Of a stretch of 34,883 bases of DNA, positions 15,786-23,348 are shown piece after piece. The position numbers were made by a program, and so were the translations under genes. The DNA is taken from positions 1-34,883 of IMG/VR virus record IMGVR_UViG_3300027833_000131. One strand, written 5' to 3'. Source of the DNA: a virus. Below the pieces are notes generated by a model. It made no database searches and was not told the origin of the DNA. It saw only the letters and a program-made list of their open reading frames with translations. Position 1 is the stretch's first letter, and every line of letters begins with the position of its first letter.

Positions 15786-17317
15786 TACTTTATTTTTACA
15801 ATATATTTATGTAATTCTTTATGTTTACTAATAAAAGGTAGTAATCTGTATTTAAAATCTAACCTTAACCTATCCATAGCCTCATCTGATTTACCTCTAC
15901 TAACACTTTCATAGTGATAACATACAGCATTACCCATAAATAAGTTATTCTTACCCTTTAAAATACATTCTAAGTTTAATTCAACATCCTCAAAACATTC
16001 TATATAAGCTTCATTAAAACCACCTATTGAATTAAATAGACTTTTACTCATTAATAAAAAAGCCGCTGTATTACCAATAACTTCACCAAAATCTTTATAA
16101 TTATAGTTACTACCTAAACCTAAGTGTGTGAAAGATAAAGAATTATATTTATTAAGTGTACTAACAATACCAGCATGTTGAATTTTATTATTTTTATAAT
16201 GTAATCTTGCACCGACAGTACCCACAGTTTTTTTGTTTTTTTGGTAAACTAAAACCATATTAGTTATCGCATCATTTATTAATTCAATATCATTATTACA
16301 AAATAATAACAATTCACAATCACTTGATGTGTGATATTTAACTACGTCATTATTTATTTTAGCAAAATTATAAAAATCATACATAACAAGTTTGATATTA
16401 ATTTCATAACTCATCATAACTATAAACTCTTTGATGGATTTTATTTCTTCATTAGTTGAACCAGTATCTGCAATAATTACCTCTAGATTTTTATAATAAC
16501 TTTTATGTGTTATGGATTTAACACAACTAAATAATAAATCTAAATTACCTTTAGTTGGTATTATTACATTAACCTTTGGTTCTGACTTTAATTTAACTAT
16601 TGGGTCATCATATAAAATTTCTCCCTTAATTTCTGTAGGTAATGAATCACCCCATTTTTCTATAAATTTAGTTTTATTATCCAACCAACTTTTATTAGTA
16701 ATACCTATAGATTTATGGGTAATTCTTATATCGAACATAACTCCAACTTTACAACCATTTTTATGGTTTCCAAAGGTAAAATCAATATCATAAAAATGAA
16801 ACCCTTTAACGTTTAAATCAAAATCATATTTTAACCTATTTTTATTAACCACAAAGAAAAGGCCATCTACTACTACTGACTCTAATACCTTATCATCAAA
16901 GTTCTTAGAATAATTAGATGTCCATTTTTTACCTTCGTTAATATGGTTAACTATACCTAACATTAACCCCTTATTAGACCACCAAACACCATCTTTAGAC
17001 ATTTTAGTACTACCAGCTACACCTAAAATTCCGTAATCTGTTTTTTCAAAATGTTTCAATATTTTTTTACCCCATTTTTTGGTATCGAAAAGTATATCAT
17101 CATGGCAAAATACAACAGTATCGTATTTACTACTCACCAAACCTTCAGCATATACTTCGGTTAATGATTTACCACCATTATACCACTTAGAAGAATTATC
17201 TGAATTATTAATAACTTCTATAACTTCATATTCCCACTTTTTAAGACCAATAGTCTCTTTAATGTGTTTTATGAAGTTAGGTTTTGGGGATTTTGTAGAA
17301 AATACAATACTAATCAT
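15785..17317 (-). CDS. Two-domain glycosyltransferase (GT-A + GT2)
   Basis: This 510-aa protein combines two transferase-like domains. The N-terminal one (about 1-215) begins MISIVFSTKSPKPNFIKHIKE and has 'VVFCHDDILFDTKKWG' with the metal-site acidic residues and 'GVAGSTKMSKDGVWWSN', like the glycosyltransferase-like family that modifies surface glycans. The C-terminal one (about 245-500) is a classic GT2 domain: NVIIPTKGNLDLLFSCVKSI, 'IIADTGSTNEE', DxD-like 'CNNDIELIND', and 'GGFNEAYIECFEDVELNLE'. Such fusions build polymeric or branched glycans with two activities. It lies 3 nt after the IMPDH/GMPR gene end and is coupled to the following GT4 gene. Confidence 0.88.
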   Translation of the reverse strand: MISIVFSTKSPKPNFIKHIKETIGLKKWEYEVIEVINNSDNSSKWYNGGKSLTEVYAEGLVSSKYDTVVFCHDDILFDTKKWGKKILKHFEKTDYGILGVAGSTKMSKDGVWWSNKGLMLGIVNHINEGKKWTSNYSKNFDDKVLESVVVDGLFFVVNKNRLKYDFDLNVKGFHFYDIDFTFGNHKNGCKVGVMFDIRITHKSIGITNKSWLDNKTKFIEKWGDSLPTEIKGEILYDDPIVKLKSEPKVNVIIPTKGNLDLLFSCVKSITHKSYYKNLEVIIADTGSTNEEIKSIKEFIVMMSYEINIKLVMYDFYNFAKINNDVVKYHTSSDCELLLFCNNDIELINDAITNMVLVYQKNKKTVGTVGARLHYKNNKIQHAGIVSTLNKYNSLSFTHLGLGSNYNYKDFGEVIGNTAAFLLMSKSLFNSIGGFNEAYIECFEDVELNLECILKGKNNLFMGNAVCYHYESVSRGKSDEAMDRLRLDFKYRLLPFISKHKELHKYIVKIK

Positions 17318-17320
17318 AAA

Positions 17321-18358
17321 TTATTTATTAAAACGTTTGTAAGAGTTACCTGAAATGATAACTAGTTCTGTGTTGTTTCTAAATTCATCTAATGTTAATG
17401 CACCAGCATAACTCATAGCTGAACGTAAGTAGTGTTCAAAGTTATTAACCCAACCATCAATAGTGTATTCAACTTTTCTAAATCTAACAACACCTTCTGA
17501 TGTTTTAAGTATTTTACTACCCCATTTTTTTTGCACCTCTTTAGTAGACATACCTCTAAATTTTTTATAAACATTACCACCTAACTCATAATATTTATTA
17601 GCACCATTTTGAGTTATTTTAATTTTCTTTAAAATGTAATTTTGCCCACAAGATTCTAAACATTTATTTAAAATACTACCTAACATAACATAATCAGCAC
17701 CTAATGCAATAGCCTTAATGATATCTGAATAAGTTTGCATACCACCGTCAGCTACAATCTTAGCGGGTTTATCTAATTTAGATGATTCACTGTAACATTC
17801 GGCTATTAACGATGCCATAGGGTATCCTACACCCGTTTGTTGGGTTGTTAGACAACCTCCACCATTACCGATACCAACTCGTATTAAATCAGCACCAGCT
17901 TCAGATAACTTAACATAAGTCTTTGGGTTAGCTATATTACCAACCATAAGTGTTAAATCTTCATACTTACTTTTAACATACTTAACAGTGTCAACTAAAT
18001 CTGATATATGACCATTAGCTATGTCTATTAAAATATTTAAATTAGCAGTTTGATTATCAACCATAAACTTATTGTTACAGAACTTATCTTTAAAATCACT
18101 AAGTGAATAAGATGTGAACCCACCTAAGTCTGATTTCTCACCTCTAGGTAAACAAACATTAAGTCCGTTAAAATAAAATAAACCTTCATTATCACTACTA
18201 ACTACAGTATCCATAGGGGCGGTAAATAAAGGTAACATGTCATTATCATCATCAATATTTATTTCAGACCTACTTTTAATACTCGTAAGTGTTTTTGGTT
18301 TAATTAATAAATCGTTAAAATCTAATTTATTTGGACTTCTTAATATATTTTCTTTCAT
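17321..18358 (-). CDS. IMP dehydrogenase / GMP reductase family enzyme
   Basis: This 345-aa TIM-barrel enzyme links IMP and guanine nucleotides. Visible motifs: FNDLLIKP near the N-terminus, FTAPMDTVVS (45-54), the catalytic loop GIGNGGGCLTTQQTGVGYP with Cys169, the phosphate site IVADGGMQTYSDIIKAIALGA (201-221) with LGS, and a flap-like FRGMSTKEVQKKWG followed by SEG. There is no CBS domain, and the length equals bacterial GMP reductase (about 345 aa); TGVGYP and the RS..SYAGA C-terminal segment also favour GMP reductase. It lacks the usual Pro-Gly-Ser before the Cys loop. Specificity remains open. In phage context it may recycle host guanine nucleotides. It lies 5 nt downstream of the dUTPase gene. 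Confidence 0.85.
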   Translation of the reverse strand: MKENILRSPNKLDFNDLLIKPKTLTSIKSRSEINIDDDNDMLPLFTAPMDTVVSSDNEGLFYFNGLNVCLPRGEKSDLGGFTSYSLSDFKDKFCNNKFMVDNQTANLNILIDIANGHISDLVDTVKYVKSKYEDLTLMVGNIANPKTYVKLSEAGADLIRVGIGNGGGCLTTQQTGVGYPMASLIAECYSESSKLDKPAKIVADGGMQTYSDIIKAIALGADYVMLGSILNKCLESCGQNYILKKIKITQNGANKYYELGGNVYKKFRGMSTKEVQKKWGSKILKTSEGVVRFRKVEYTIDGWVNNFEHYLRSAMSYAGALTLDEFRNNTELVIISGNSYKRFNK

Positions 18359-18363
18359 ATTTT

Positions 18364-18915
18364 TTATTTTACACCAGTAGAACCAAATCCACCTTCACCA
18401 CGTTCCGTTTTTGTTAACTCATCAACTTGTGTAAACTTAAGTGTGGTATTATTAAAAACATTACTTATAACCCCTTGAGCTATTCTATCACCTGGATTTA
18501 TAGTAAAGTCAGTACTTTTATGGTTTATTAATATTACCTTAACTTCACCTCTGTAGTCTGAATCAACAGTCCCAGGAGTATTTAATACTGTAACACCATG
18601 TTTGGCAGCTAAACCACTTCTTGGTCTTACTTGTAGTTCAAAATTAGGTGGTATTTCGAAATATAAACCTGTTGGTATCATAACTATATTATTATCACTA
18701 TTTTTACCAGGGATTGTTATGGGTTCACTTAAATCTGCTCTGAAATCAAAGCCAGCCGCACCATCACTCTCGTATTTAGGTGTTTTATTATTACTTTTAT
18801 TAATAATATTTACGTTAAATTTAAATATTTCTGTTGTATCAGATGGTTTTAAGGTATCATGTAGTGACATACTTGATGCTTTTTCAATTAGTTTTTCAAT
18901 TTCGTCTCTATTCAT
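18364..18915 (-). CDS. dut: dUTP diphosphatase (trimeric dUTPase)
   Basis: This 183-aa enzyme hydrolyses dUTP to dUMP and pyrophosphate, keeping uracil out of DNA and feeding dTMP synthesis. All five conserved motifs are present in order: DGAAGFDFRAD, PRSGLAAKHG, NTPGTVDSDYRGEVKV (with the catalytic Asp region and the uracil-binding hairpin), NPGDRIAQ, and the C-terminal RGEGGFGSTG arm that closes over the active site. The first 40 or so residues are an extra, charged N-terminal extension. It sits 1 nt after the HD-like gene and before the IMPDH/GMPR gene. The intact motif set makes it very likely active. Confidence 0.96.
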   Translation of the reverse strand: MNRDEIEKLIEKASSMSLHDTLKPSDTTEIFKFNVNIINKSNNKTPKYESDGAAGFDFRADLSEPITIPGKNSDNNIVMIPTGLYFEIPPNFELQVRPRSGLAAKHGVTVLNTPGTVDSDYRGEVKVILINHKSTDFTINPGDRIAQGVISNVFNNTTLKFTQVDELTKTERGEGGFGSTGVK

Positions 18916-18916
18916 A

Positions 18917-19474
18917 TTATTTTTGATTATAAATTGCTATTAAACTAGCTATTTTAATTATTGATGCTAATTTTTCACCTAATGTTTTTAAATCTCTATG
19001 CGTGAAGTCAATATCACTATTGTATATCGCAAAAACTTCCGCTTCAGACAACTTAATCCCAGATGAAAGTGTATAAAACACTGAAGCTTCGCCAGTTTTA
19101 AATGTTAATCTTTCGTCGTTGAATTTAAAATATTCACCCCTATTTTTTATAAACCATTCATTATCTTGTGTTATAAACATATTTGCCTTACCTATTTGAC
19201 TCAATAGTGATACCCTTATTAAATTCTCTAATGGTACTTGTTTATTTTCAGGTAACCCTTCGTTTATTAAAACAGCTTGTTTGGTTGTTTCTAAAATATG
19301 TGAAATTAAACCCCCATCGTATGCATTGTAAAATTTATCACTAGTTGAGCAAGGTGCATTCATAAAACCATCACCTAACATGTCTAATAATTCTTCATTT
19401 ACAACCCCGTACTTTATACCAGTTTGTTTAAATTTTTCTAGATTTTTTAAAATCTTTTCTTTTGTAATACTCAT
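18917..19474 (-). CDS. Degenerate HD-domain protein
   Basis: This 185-aa protein follows the scaffold of phage/bacterial HD hydrolases of the 'F..APASTKYHGAYEGGLLEHSL ... ALLHDLCK' type: FMNAPCSTSDKFYNAYDGGLISHIL, then VSLLSQIGKANMF. His59 (ISHI) is kept, but the first His is Tyr49-Asn50, the HD pair is Ser92-Gln93, the later GHGE-like site is KTGE and the last WH site is Asn-Ser (150s). So the metal ligands are nearly all lost and phosphohydrolase activity is unlikely. It could be a structural or regulatory remnant that binds nucleotides or a partner protein. It directly precedes dut. Confidence is in the fold resemblance; the lack of activity is inferred. Confidence 0.6.
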   Translation of the reverse strand: MSITKEKILKNLEKFKQTGIKYGVVNEELLDMLGDGFMNAPCSTSDKFYNAYDGGLISHILETTKQAVLINEGLPENKQVPLENLIRVSLLSQIGKANMFITQDNEWFIKNRGEYFKFNDERLTFKTGEASVFYTLSSGIKLSEAEVFAIYNSDIDFTHRDLKTLGEKLASIIKIASLIAIYNQK

Positions 19475-19506
19475 AATTTATATTTTAAATTTATACTACA
19501 AATATA

Positions 19507-20796
19507 CTATTTTTCTACTCTAGTTGCAACAACTTCTGATAATTTACCTTGAAGTAAACTTAAATAAAGTTCCCTTCTCTTAGATGTTATAGTTTTCATA
19601 CTGTATTCATCAACAACTGTCTCATGCAACCTTTGACTTAGTTCTTCAACTAATGATGGGTTGTTTATTAATTTCTTCACAGATTTATACCAATCTTTAC
19701 CACTTTTATTAGAGTTAAAGTTATTTATTAATAGAGCGTTACCATCATTAAGTGTTGGTTGCTGACCTTTCTTAGGTTTATCAAAAATATGTTTTAAATC
19801 TAAAGTGTAAGGTCCGAAATTTTGAGCTATAATGGCTTTTTTATGGAAACCAGCTTCAATAACTTTTAATTGTGATTTAACTTTATTAAAAGTATTATCA
19901 GTTAATGGAGCTAAGGAAACATCAAAAAGGTTATAATTATTTGCATATGAATCAATTGATTTTGTCCATACTCTTCTGTAAGGTTCATTTTCGATATCCC
20001 CATATTCACCCTTTTCAAACTTTAATAAGAAATTTTTATATTTATCACTAATTATTTTATAATCATTAGTAAATATTTTTTCATATTTACACCAAACAGT
20101 ATCAATAGGTTTTATTTTTTCTTTTCTACGTTCACCGTTTAATGGGTTTATTATTGTTTTATAACCTCTAGTATCAAAACCACATAAAACCATTTGAATC
20201 TTATCAATTAAACCATCACCTTTAAGTCTACTGGTTAACCCTTCTAGTAATTTTAAATCTTCTAAGTGTGAACTACCACCAAGCCAACCTATTCTAAGTC
20301 TATCTGATTTCTCTGAATTAGGTTGGAATTGTTTTTCGTTAGGGTTTATAGCGTTTGGAATAACTGAAACATTTTTGTTGTATTTACTTATTTCTTTAGC
20401 AAATAAAGGTGTTGTTGTTATAATATTTTCAGCTACTTTAATATTATTAAGTATTTTCTTATCTAAGTTATCACCCTTAATTATAAGATAAAGTGGGTGG
20501 TGTTTACCTGGAGACCAATAATCATCCAAATCCATAATTGTGATAATACCTAAACCTCTAATTCTAGATAAAGTTTCACCTATTTTTTCGTAAGAACCAA
20601 GAGTTCTATGATAATGAATAATATCATATTGTTTTAACCATTCATTATCTTCCAACTTTGGCGAGTAGTCTATATCAATGTGAAATTCTTCTGGGTAATT
20701 AATTTCTAATGAGATGTGTGGGTTTGTTGACCTAAAATAACCAACACCAGTTCTATCACTAGGCACTACCAAAACTTTAATCTTACTATTTTTCAT
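19507..20796 (-). CDS. Glycosyltransferase (GT-B, family 4-like)
   Basis: This 429-aa protein begins MKNSKIKVLVVPSDRTGVGY and continues YFRSTNPHISL, a first Rossmann domain with a GVGYFR loop typical of phage-encoded glycosyltransferases. 'DIIHYHRTLGSYEKIG' and 'IITIMDLDDYWSPGKHHPLY' follow. 'VSVIPNAINPNEKQF' and 'RIGWLGGSSHLEDLKLLE' open the donor-binding second domain. A 'YNLFDVSLAPLTDNTFNKVKSQLKVIEAGFHKK' stretch (about 310-345) carries the late GT4-type Glu (KVIEAG). It is the first gene of its operon, 53 nt from the terminator at 20849-20880. No membrane segment is seen. Product unknown; a polysaccharide or DNA-sugar role is possible. Confidence 0.85.
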   Translation of the reverse strand: MKNSKIKVLVVPSDRTGVGYFRSTNPHISLEINYPEEFHIDIDYSPKLEDNEWLKQYDIIHYHRTLGSYEKIGETLSRIRGLGIITIMDLDDYWSPGKHHPLYLIIKGDNLDKKILNNIKVAENIITTTPLFAKEISKYNKNVSVIPNAINPNEKQFQPNSEKSDRLRIGWLGGSSHLEDLKLLEGLTSRLKGDGLIDKIQMVLCGFDTRGYKTIINPLNGERRKEKIKPIDTVWCKYEKIFTNDYKIISDKYKNFLLKFEKGEYGDIENEPYRRVWTKSIDSYANNYNLFDVSLAPLTDNTFNKVKSQLKVIEAGFHKKAIIAQNFGPYTLDLKHIFDKPKKGQQPTLNDGNALLINNFNSNKSGKDWYKSVKKLINNPSLVEELSQRLHETVVDEYSMKTITSKRRELYLSLLQGKLSEVVATRVEK

Positions 20797-20848
20797 ATTT
20801 TTAATATTAATTTATTTAATAATACTAAAAATTAATGATAATGTAAAT

Positions 20849-20880
20849 AAAAAGGGGTATAAATATTTATACCCCTTTTT
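20849..20880 (-). terminator. Terminator hairpin with embedded TATAAATA boxes
   Basis: A strong stem (aaaaaggggtata 20849-20861 with tataccccttttt 20868-20880, extendable through an A/T loop) lies 23 nt after the stop of the gene ending at 20903 and can terminate on either strand. The apex is palindromic and holds TATAAATA on the plus strand (20858-20865) and on the minus strand (20871-20864). The minus copy is 68 nt from the start of the glycosyltransferase at 20796, so the same element may end one operon and start the next. Confidence 0.88.
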
Positions 20881-20902
20881 ATTTGTTATTAAATGTCAAT
20901 TA

Positions 20903-21490
20903 CTATCTTTTAGTTTTTAACTTACCTTCTTTAATTAATGTGTTAATTGTTTTCTTAATGACACCTTCAGTTAAATTTTTACTATAATCTACAGTTAAGA
21001 ATTCTAATAAAACATCCTTTATTATCCCCCTTAAAACTGTTTCACTAACAGTTATTTTATCATTATTCATAACCACATTTTCATTAATACTATGTGTACC
21101 ACTTGGTTGTTGATAACCCCTACCATGTGCTGAAGGTGTTGGTAGGGGTTTTTCAATTAAATCCTCCATACCTTCTAAACCATGATTTAAACTAACTGGT
21201 TGTGGTGGATTATTTAACATCATTTGTTTAACAGAATCTGGTAATTTAGAATTTTTAATAGCAGACTCATCAATATGAGCCATATTCCTAGTAGGGTCAG
21301 TATAATTCCCAGACACTTGGTGATTACTTGGCATGTTATTTTCACTTAGATAACCATCAGTGTTTTGCCTCAATTTACTTCCATCAAGATTACCACCTTG
21401 AAAGTTGTTATCAGTTTTTATTATTTTTTTAGCATTACTTAAGATACCTTTTAATCTACTTAAGTCAGCTGGCATTGGCATTTGATTCAT
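20903..21490 (-). CDS. Hypothetical, Gln/Asn-rich protein (195 aa)
   Basis: The protein starts MNQMPMPADLSRLKGILSNA, is rich in Asn/Gln/Pro/Gly in its middle (for example PPQPVSL and GRGYQQPSGTHS), and ends in two helical segments: 'VSETVLRGIIKDVLLEFL' and 'NLTEGVIKKTINTLIKEGKL'. 'KLPDSVKQMMLNNP' is a motif I recall from T4-like head and core proteins. L-T-E/G and I-K-E/G match the T4 prohead protease rule, so head processing is possible. It is the last gene of a five-gene minus-strand block and is followed by a strong terminator. No catalytic domain is seen. Confidence 0.55.
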   Translation of the reverse strand: MNQMPMPADLSRLKGILSNAKKIIKTDNNFQGGNLDGSKLRQNTDGYLSENNMPSNHQVSGNYTDPTRNMAHIDESAIKNSKLPDSVKQMMLNNPPQPVSLNHGLEGMEDLIEKPLPTPSAHGRGYQQPSGTHSINENVVMNNDKITVSETVLRGIIKDVLLEFLTVDYSKNLTEGVIKKTINTLIKEGKLKTKR

Positions 21491-21503
21491 AATATTATAT
21501 TTT

Positions 21504-21896
21504 TTAAAACGTTACATAATTTTGTAAGTTACCACCCATCATTGAGCCATCTTTAGGTCCGACATAATCTGGTATATCTTCCCCACCACTTACTTTATTA
21601 ACAGGCTTTTGAAATTTGAAGTTTGTTGCTTCAATTTTACTTATATTATTAACTAATAATGTTTTCCACTTAGCATTTTCAGAATTAGTTCCACCAAATG
21701 CTTGAAAAACCCTTATGATTTGGTTACCCGCCTTACTTGTACCCATACCATAAATAAATACGTATTTTTTAGTTAAGTTATTACCCTTTTTATCGGTATA
21801 CCAAACATTTACAGCGTATTTACCCTCAATAGCATCAATAATACTATTGACATTGTTCTCTAATATAAGGTTTTCATATATATTGTAAAGTTTCAT
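21504..21896 (-). CDS. WYL-like domain small protein (130 aa)
   Basis: It begins MKLYNIYENLILENNVNSII. After that the pattern 'IDAIEGKYAVNVWYTDKKGN', 'KKYVFIYGMGTSKAGNQIIRVFQAFGG', then 'WKTLLVNNISKIEATNF' follows the WYL-like beta-barrel found in nucleic-acid-binding regulators and also in phage proteins ('gtsKaGN.iiRafq..g......WK.frvd.I'). The C-terminal part is Gly/Asp-rich and disordered. It lies 14 nt before the preceding gene of the block. Whether it is a regulator or a structural protein cannot be told. It may bind a nucleic acid or nucleotide ligand. Confidence 0.5.
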   Translation of the reverse strand: MKLYNIYENLILENNVNSIIDAIEGKYAVNVWYTDKKGNNLTKKYVFIYGMGTSKAGNQIIRVFQAFGGTNSENAKWKTLLVNNISKIEATNFKFQKPVNKVSGGEDIPDYVGPKDGSMMGGNLQNYVTF

Positions 21897-21909
21897 AATT
21901 AGTTTTTTA

Positions 21910-22245
21910 TTAACCTATAGTAACTTGACCAATATTTGATGATGTGTCAGGTGCGGTATAATATTGGTCTGGAGTGAAACCCCATGTAGAACCATTGTTA
22001 GCATATGCAGCTAATCTACCAGAACCACCATATGTTGGGTTACCGTTAATATCGTAATCACCACCACCATTATATGTGTCTAAGAAAGTACCAGTACCTT
22101 TACCTTTAACAGGTGTAAGTTGGTCAGATAAAGCCTTAGTGTGTGTTGCTGTATAGTTGTTAGCACCATCTTCATTATTATAACTATTAATAGTTAATAA
22201 TGTGTCTCTAGTTGCTATTGCTGCTTGTTCTAATTTATTACTCAT
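21910..22245 (-). CDS. Hypothetical Gly/Asn/Thr-rich small protein (111 aa)
   Basis: The protein starts MSNKLEQAAIATRDTLLTINS and then becomes rich in Gly, Asn, Thr, Tyr and Asp with no long hydrophobic stretch (for example 'DTYNGGGDYDINGNPTYGGSG', 'STWGFTPDQYY'). It has no charged C-terminal helix. Composition and its place among other small, non-enzymatic genes fit a minor virion or head/neck component. It is separated from both neighbours by less than 20 nt. No family is recognised. Confidence 0.5.
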   Translation of the reverse strand: MSNKLEQAAIATRDTLLTINSYNNEDGANNYTATHTKALSDQLTPVKGKGTGTFLDTYNGGGDYDINGNPTYGGSGRLAAYANNGSTWGFTPDQYYTAPDTSSNIGQVTIG

Positions 22246-22264
22246 AATTGTTTTTTTATTTGTT

Positions 22265-22708
22265 TTATTTATTCATGTACTCTATTAAATACTTTATTTC
22301 ATTTAATTCCAAACTTATTGACTCATAATATTGAACCCTATTGTTTTCAATTTGGTCAGAAACTTTACTGTGTTTACCACTTGATGTTAATTTAACACCT
22401 TTATTAACACCAGCAACTTCAGTATCTTTACCGTCCTTAGTGTGTGTTTTTTTAAAAGCATTAGGTGTACTATCATCACCAGCCCTCATTTTAGTCCTTT
22501 TTGAACTATCGATTCTTTTTATCTCTTCTTCATACTTTTTAGTAATCCAGTCAAGAGCTTCAGATTCTTCTTTAGATAAATTATCTTTATTGTCTAACCT
22601 TGATTTAATAGTGGTTAAATTAGTTCCAGAAATCTTATCACCTAAATATTTCTTAGCTGAAGGATTTGTTACCACGTAATCTTTATTTATTAAATCTAAA
22701 TTTGGCAT
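22265..22708 (-). CDS. Hypothetical Lys-rich protein (147 aa)
   Basis: It begins MPNLDLINKDYVVTNPSAKK, is Lys/Asp/Ser/Thr-rich throughout, and ends in an amphipathic helix 'ESISLELNEIKYLIEYMNK'. Short 'E-I-x-x-(I/L)-I/M' C-terminal helices like this are familiar from proteins of large T4-like phages and may be packaging or assembly tags. The start is directly after the stop of the preceding gene (TAG-ATG at 22708-22711), which implies coupling. I recognise no domain and class it as a possible virion protein only by position. Confidence 0.5.
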   Translation of the reverse strand: MPNLDLINKDYVVTNPSAKKYLGDKISGTNLTTIKSRLDNKDNLSKEESEALDWITKKYEEEIKRIDSSKRTKMRAGDDSTPNAFKKTHTKDGKDTEVAGVNKGVKLTSSGKHSKVSDQIENNRVQYYESISLELNEIKYLIEYMNK

Positions 22709-23287
22709 CTATATTGATTTTTTTATTATTTCTTTATAAATATCTGGTATTGAGTTTAAATCTACATTTTTAACAACATAATCCATAATCATACCTAATT
22801 CTTTACCATTAATACTACTACTATTAATTGAATCAACAAATGATTTAGTTTTATTTATAACCATCGGTTTAGCTAATTCATTAATATCTGGTATATTATT
22901 ATCGTTAACATCTGAATAGTTATTATCATCAACCGTTTCACCATACTTAGATTCGAACATACCTTTTAATTTACCCTTAGTACTTTCTGCAAGTCCACCC
23001 ATGGATGATACAGTACCTGAATTCCAACCAAAGAAATTAGCCGCAGTATTCTTAGTCTTACTGACAAAATCATCACCTGTTTGGTCCACACCCTTTTTAA
23101 AATCAGATTTATCATCAAATGCTTTACCTGTATCTGTTTTAACCTCATCATTTGGTTTGTGTGGTATATCACCACCGAAATCACCATTAGGTTCAAACAA
23201 CTCTTCAACACCCTCTTTATCCTTTAAATTTGATTCTTTAGCTTTACGCTTGTATTTCTTGTCAAATTCTTTCTTAGAAAATTTCAT
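22709..23287 (-). CDS. Hypothetical protein (192 aa), first gene of the minus-strand block
   Basis: The product starts MKFSKKEFDKKYKRKAKESN, a strongly basic N-terminus, followed by a polar Gly/Asp/Lys-rich coil ('DDKSDFKKGVDQTGDDF') and a helical C-terminal third ('SSINGKELGMIMDYVVKNVDLN', 'IPDIYKEIIKKSI'). Its ATG at 23287 lies 39 nt from the minus-strand TATAAATA box of the divergent palindrome, so it likely heads the operon that runs to 20903. No recognised fold. Small head or neck protein is a guess. Confidence 0.5.
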   Translation of the reverse strand: MKFSKKEFDKKYKRKAKESNLKDKEGVEELFEPNGDFGGDIPHKPNDEVKTDTGKAFDDKSDFKKGVDQTGDDFVSKTKNTAANFFGWNSGTVSSMGGLAESTKGKLKGMFESKYGETVDDNNYSDVNDNNIPDINELAKPMVINKTKSFVDSINSSSINGKELGMIMDYVVKNVDLNSIPDIYKEIIKKSI

Positions 23288-23295
23288 AAATATAC

Positions 23296-23339
23296 TTTTA
23301 TTATAAATATAATGAAATATTGTAATATTTATAATAAAA
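23296..23339. promoter_or_regulatory. Symmetric divergent T4-late-type promoter region
   Basis: A perfect 15-bp inverted repeat (arms 23296-23310 and 23325-23339, 14-nt spacer) sits between genes that diverge at 23287 (minus) and 23349 (plus). Each arm contains TATAAATA: plus strand at 23302-23309, 40 nt before the plus ATG, and minus strand at 23333-23326, 39 nt before the minus ATG. TATAAATA is the T4 late -10 element read by gp55, and a gp55-like gene is present in the window. The inverted repeat could instead be a protein site. A base-pair-perfect arrangement centred between two start codons is unlikely to be accidental, even in AT-rich DNA. Confidence 0.65.
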
Positions 23340-23348
23340 TAGATAAAT

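Noticed and set aside
22734-22741. Plus-strand TATAAATA inside a minus-strand gene
   Set aside because: It is within coding sequence far from any plus-strand start and is expected by chance given base composition.
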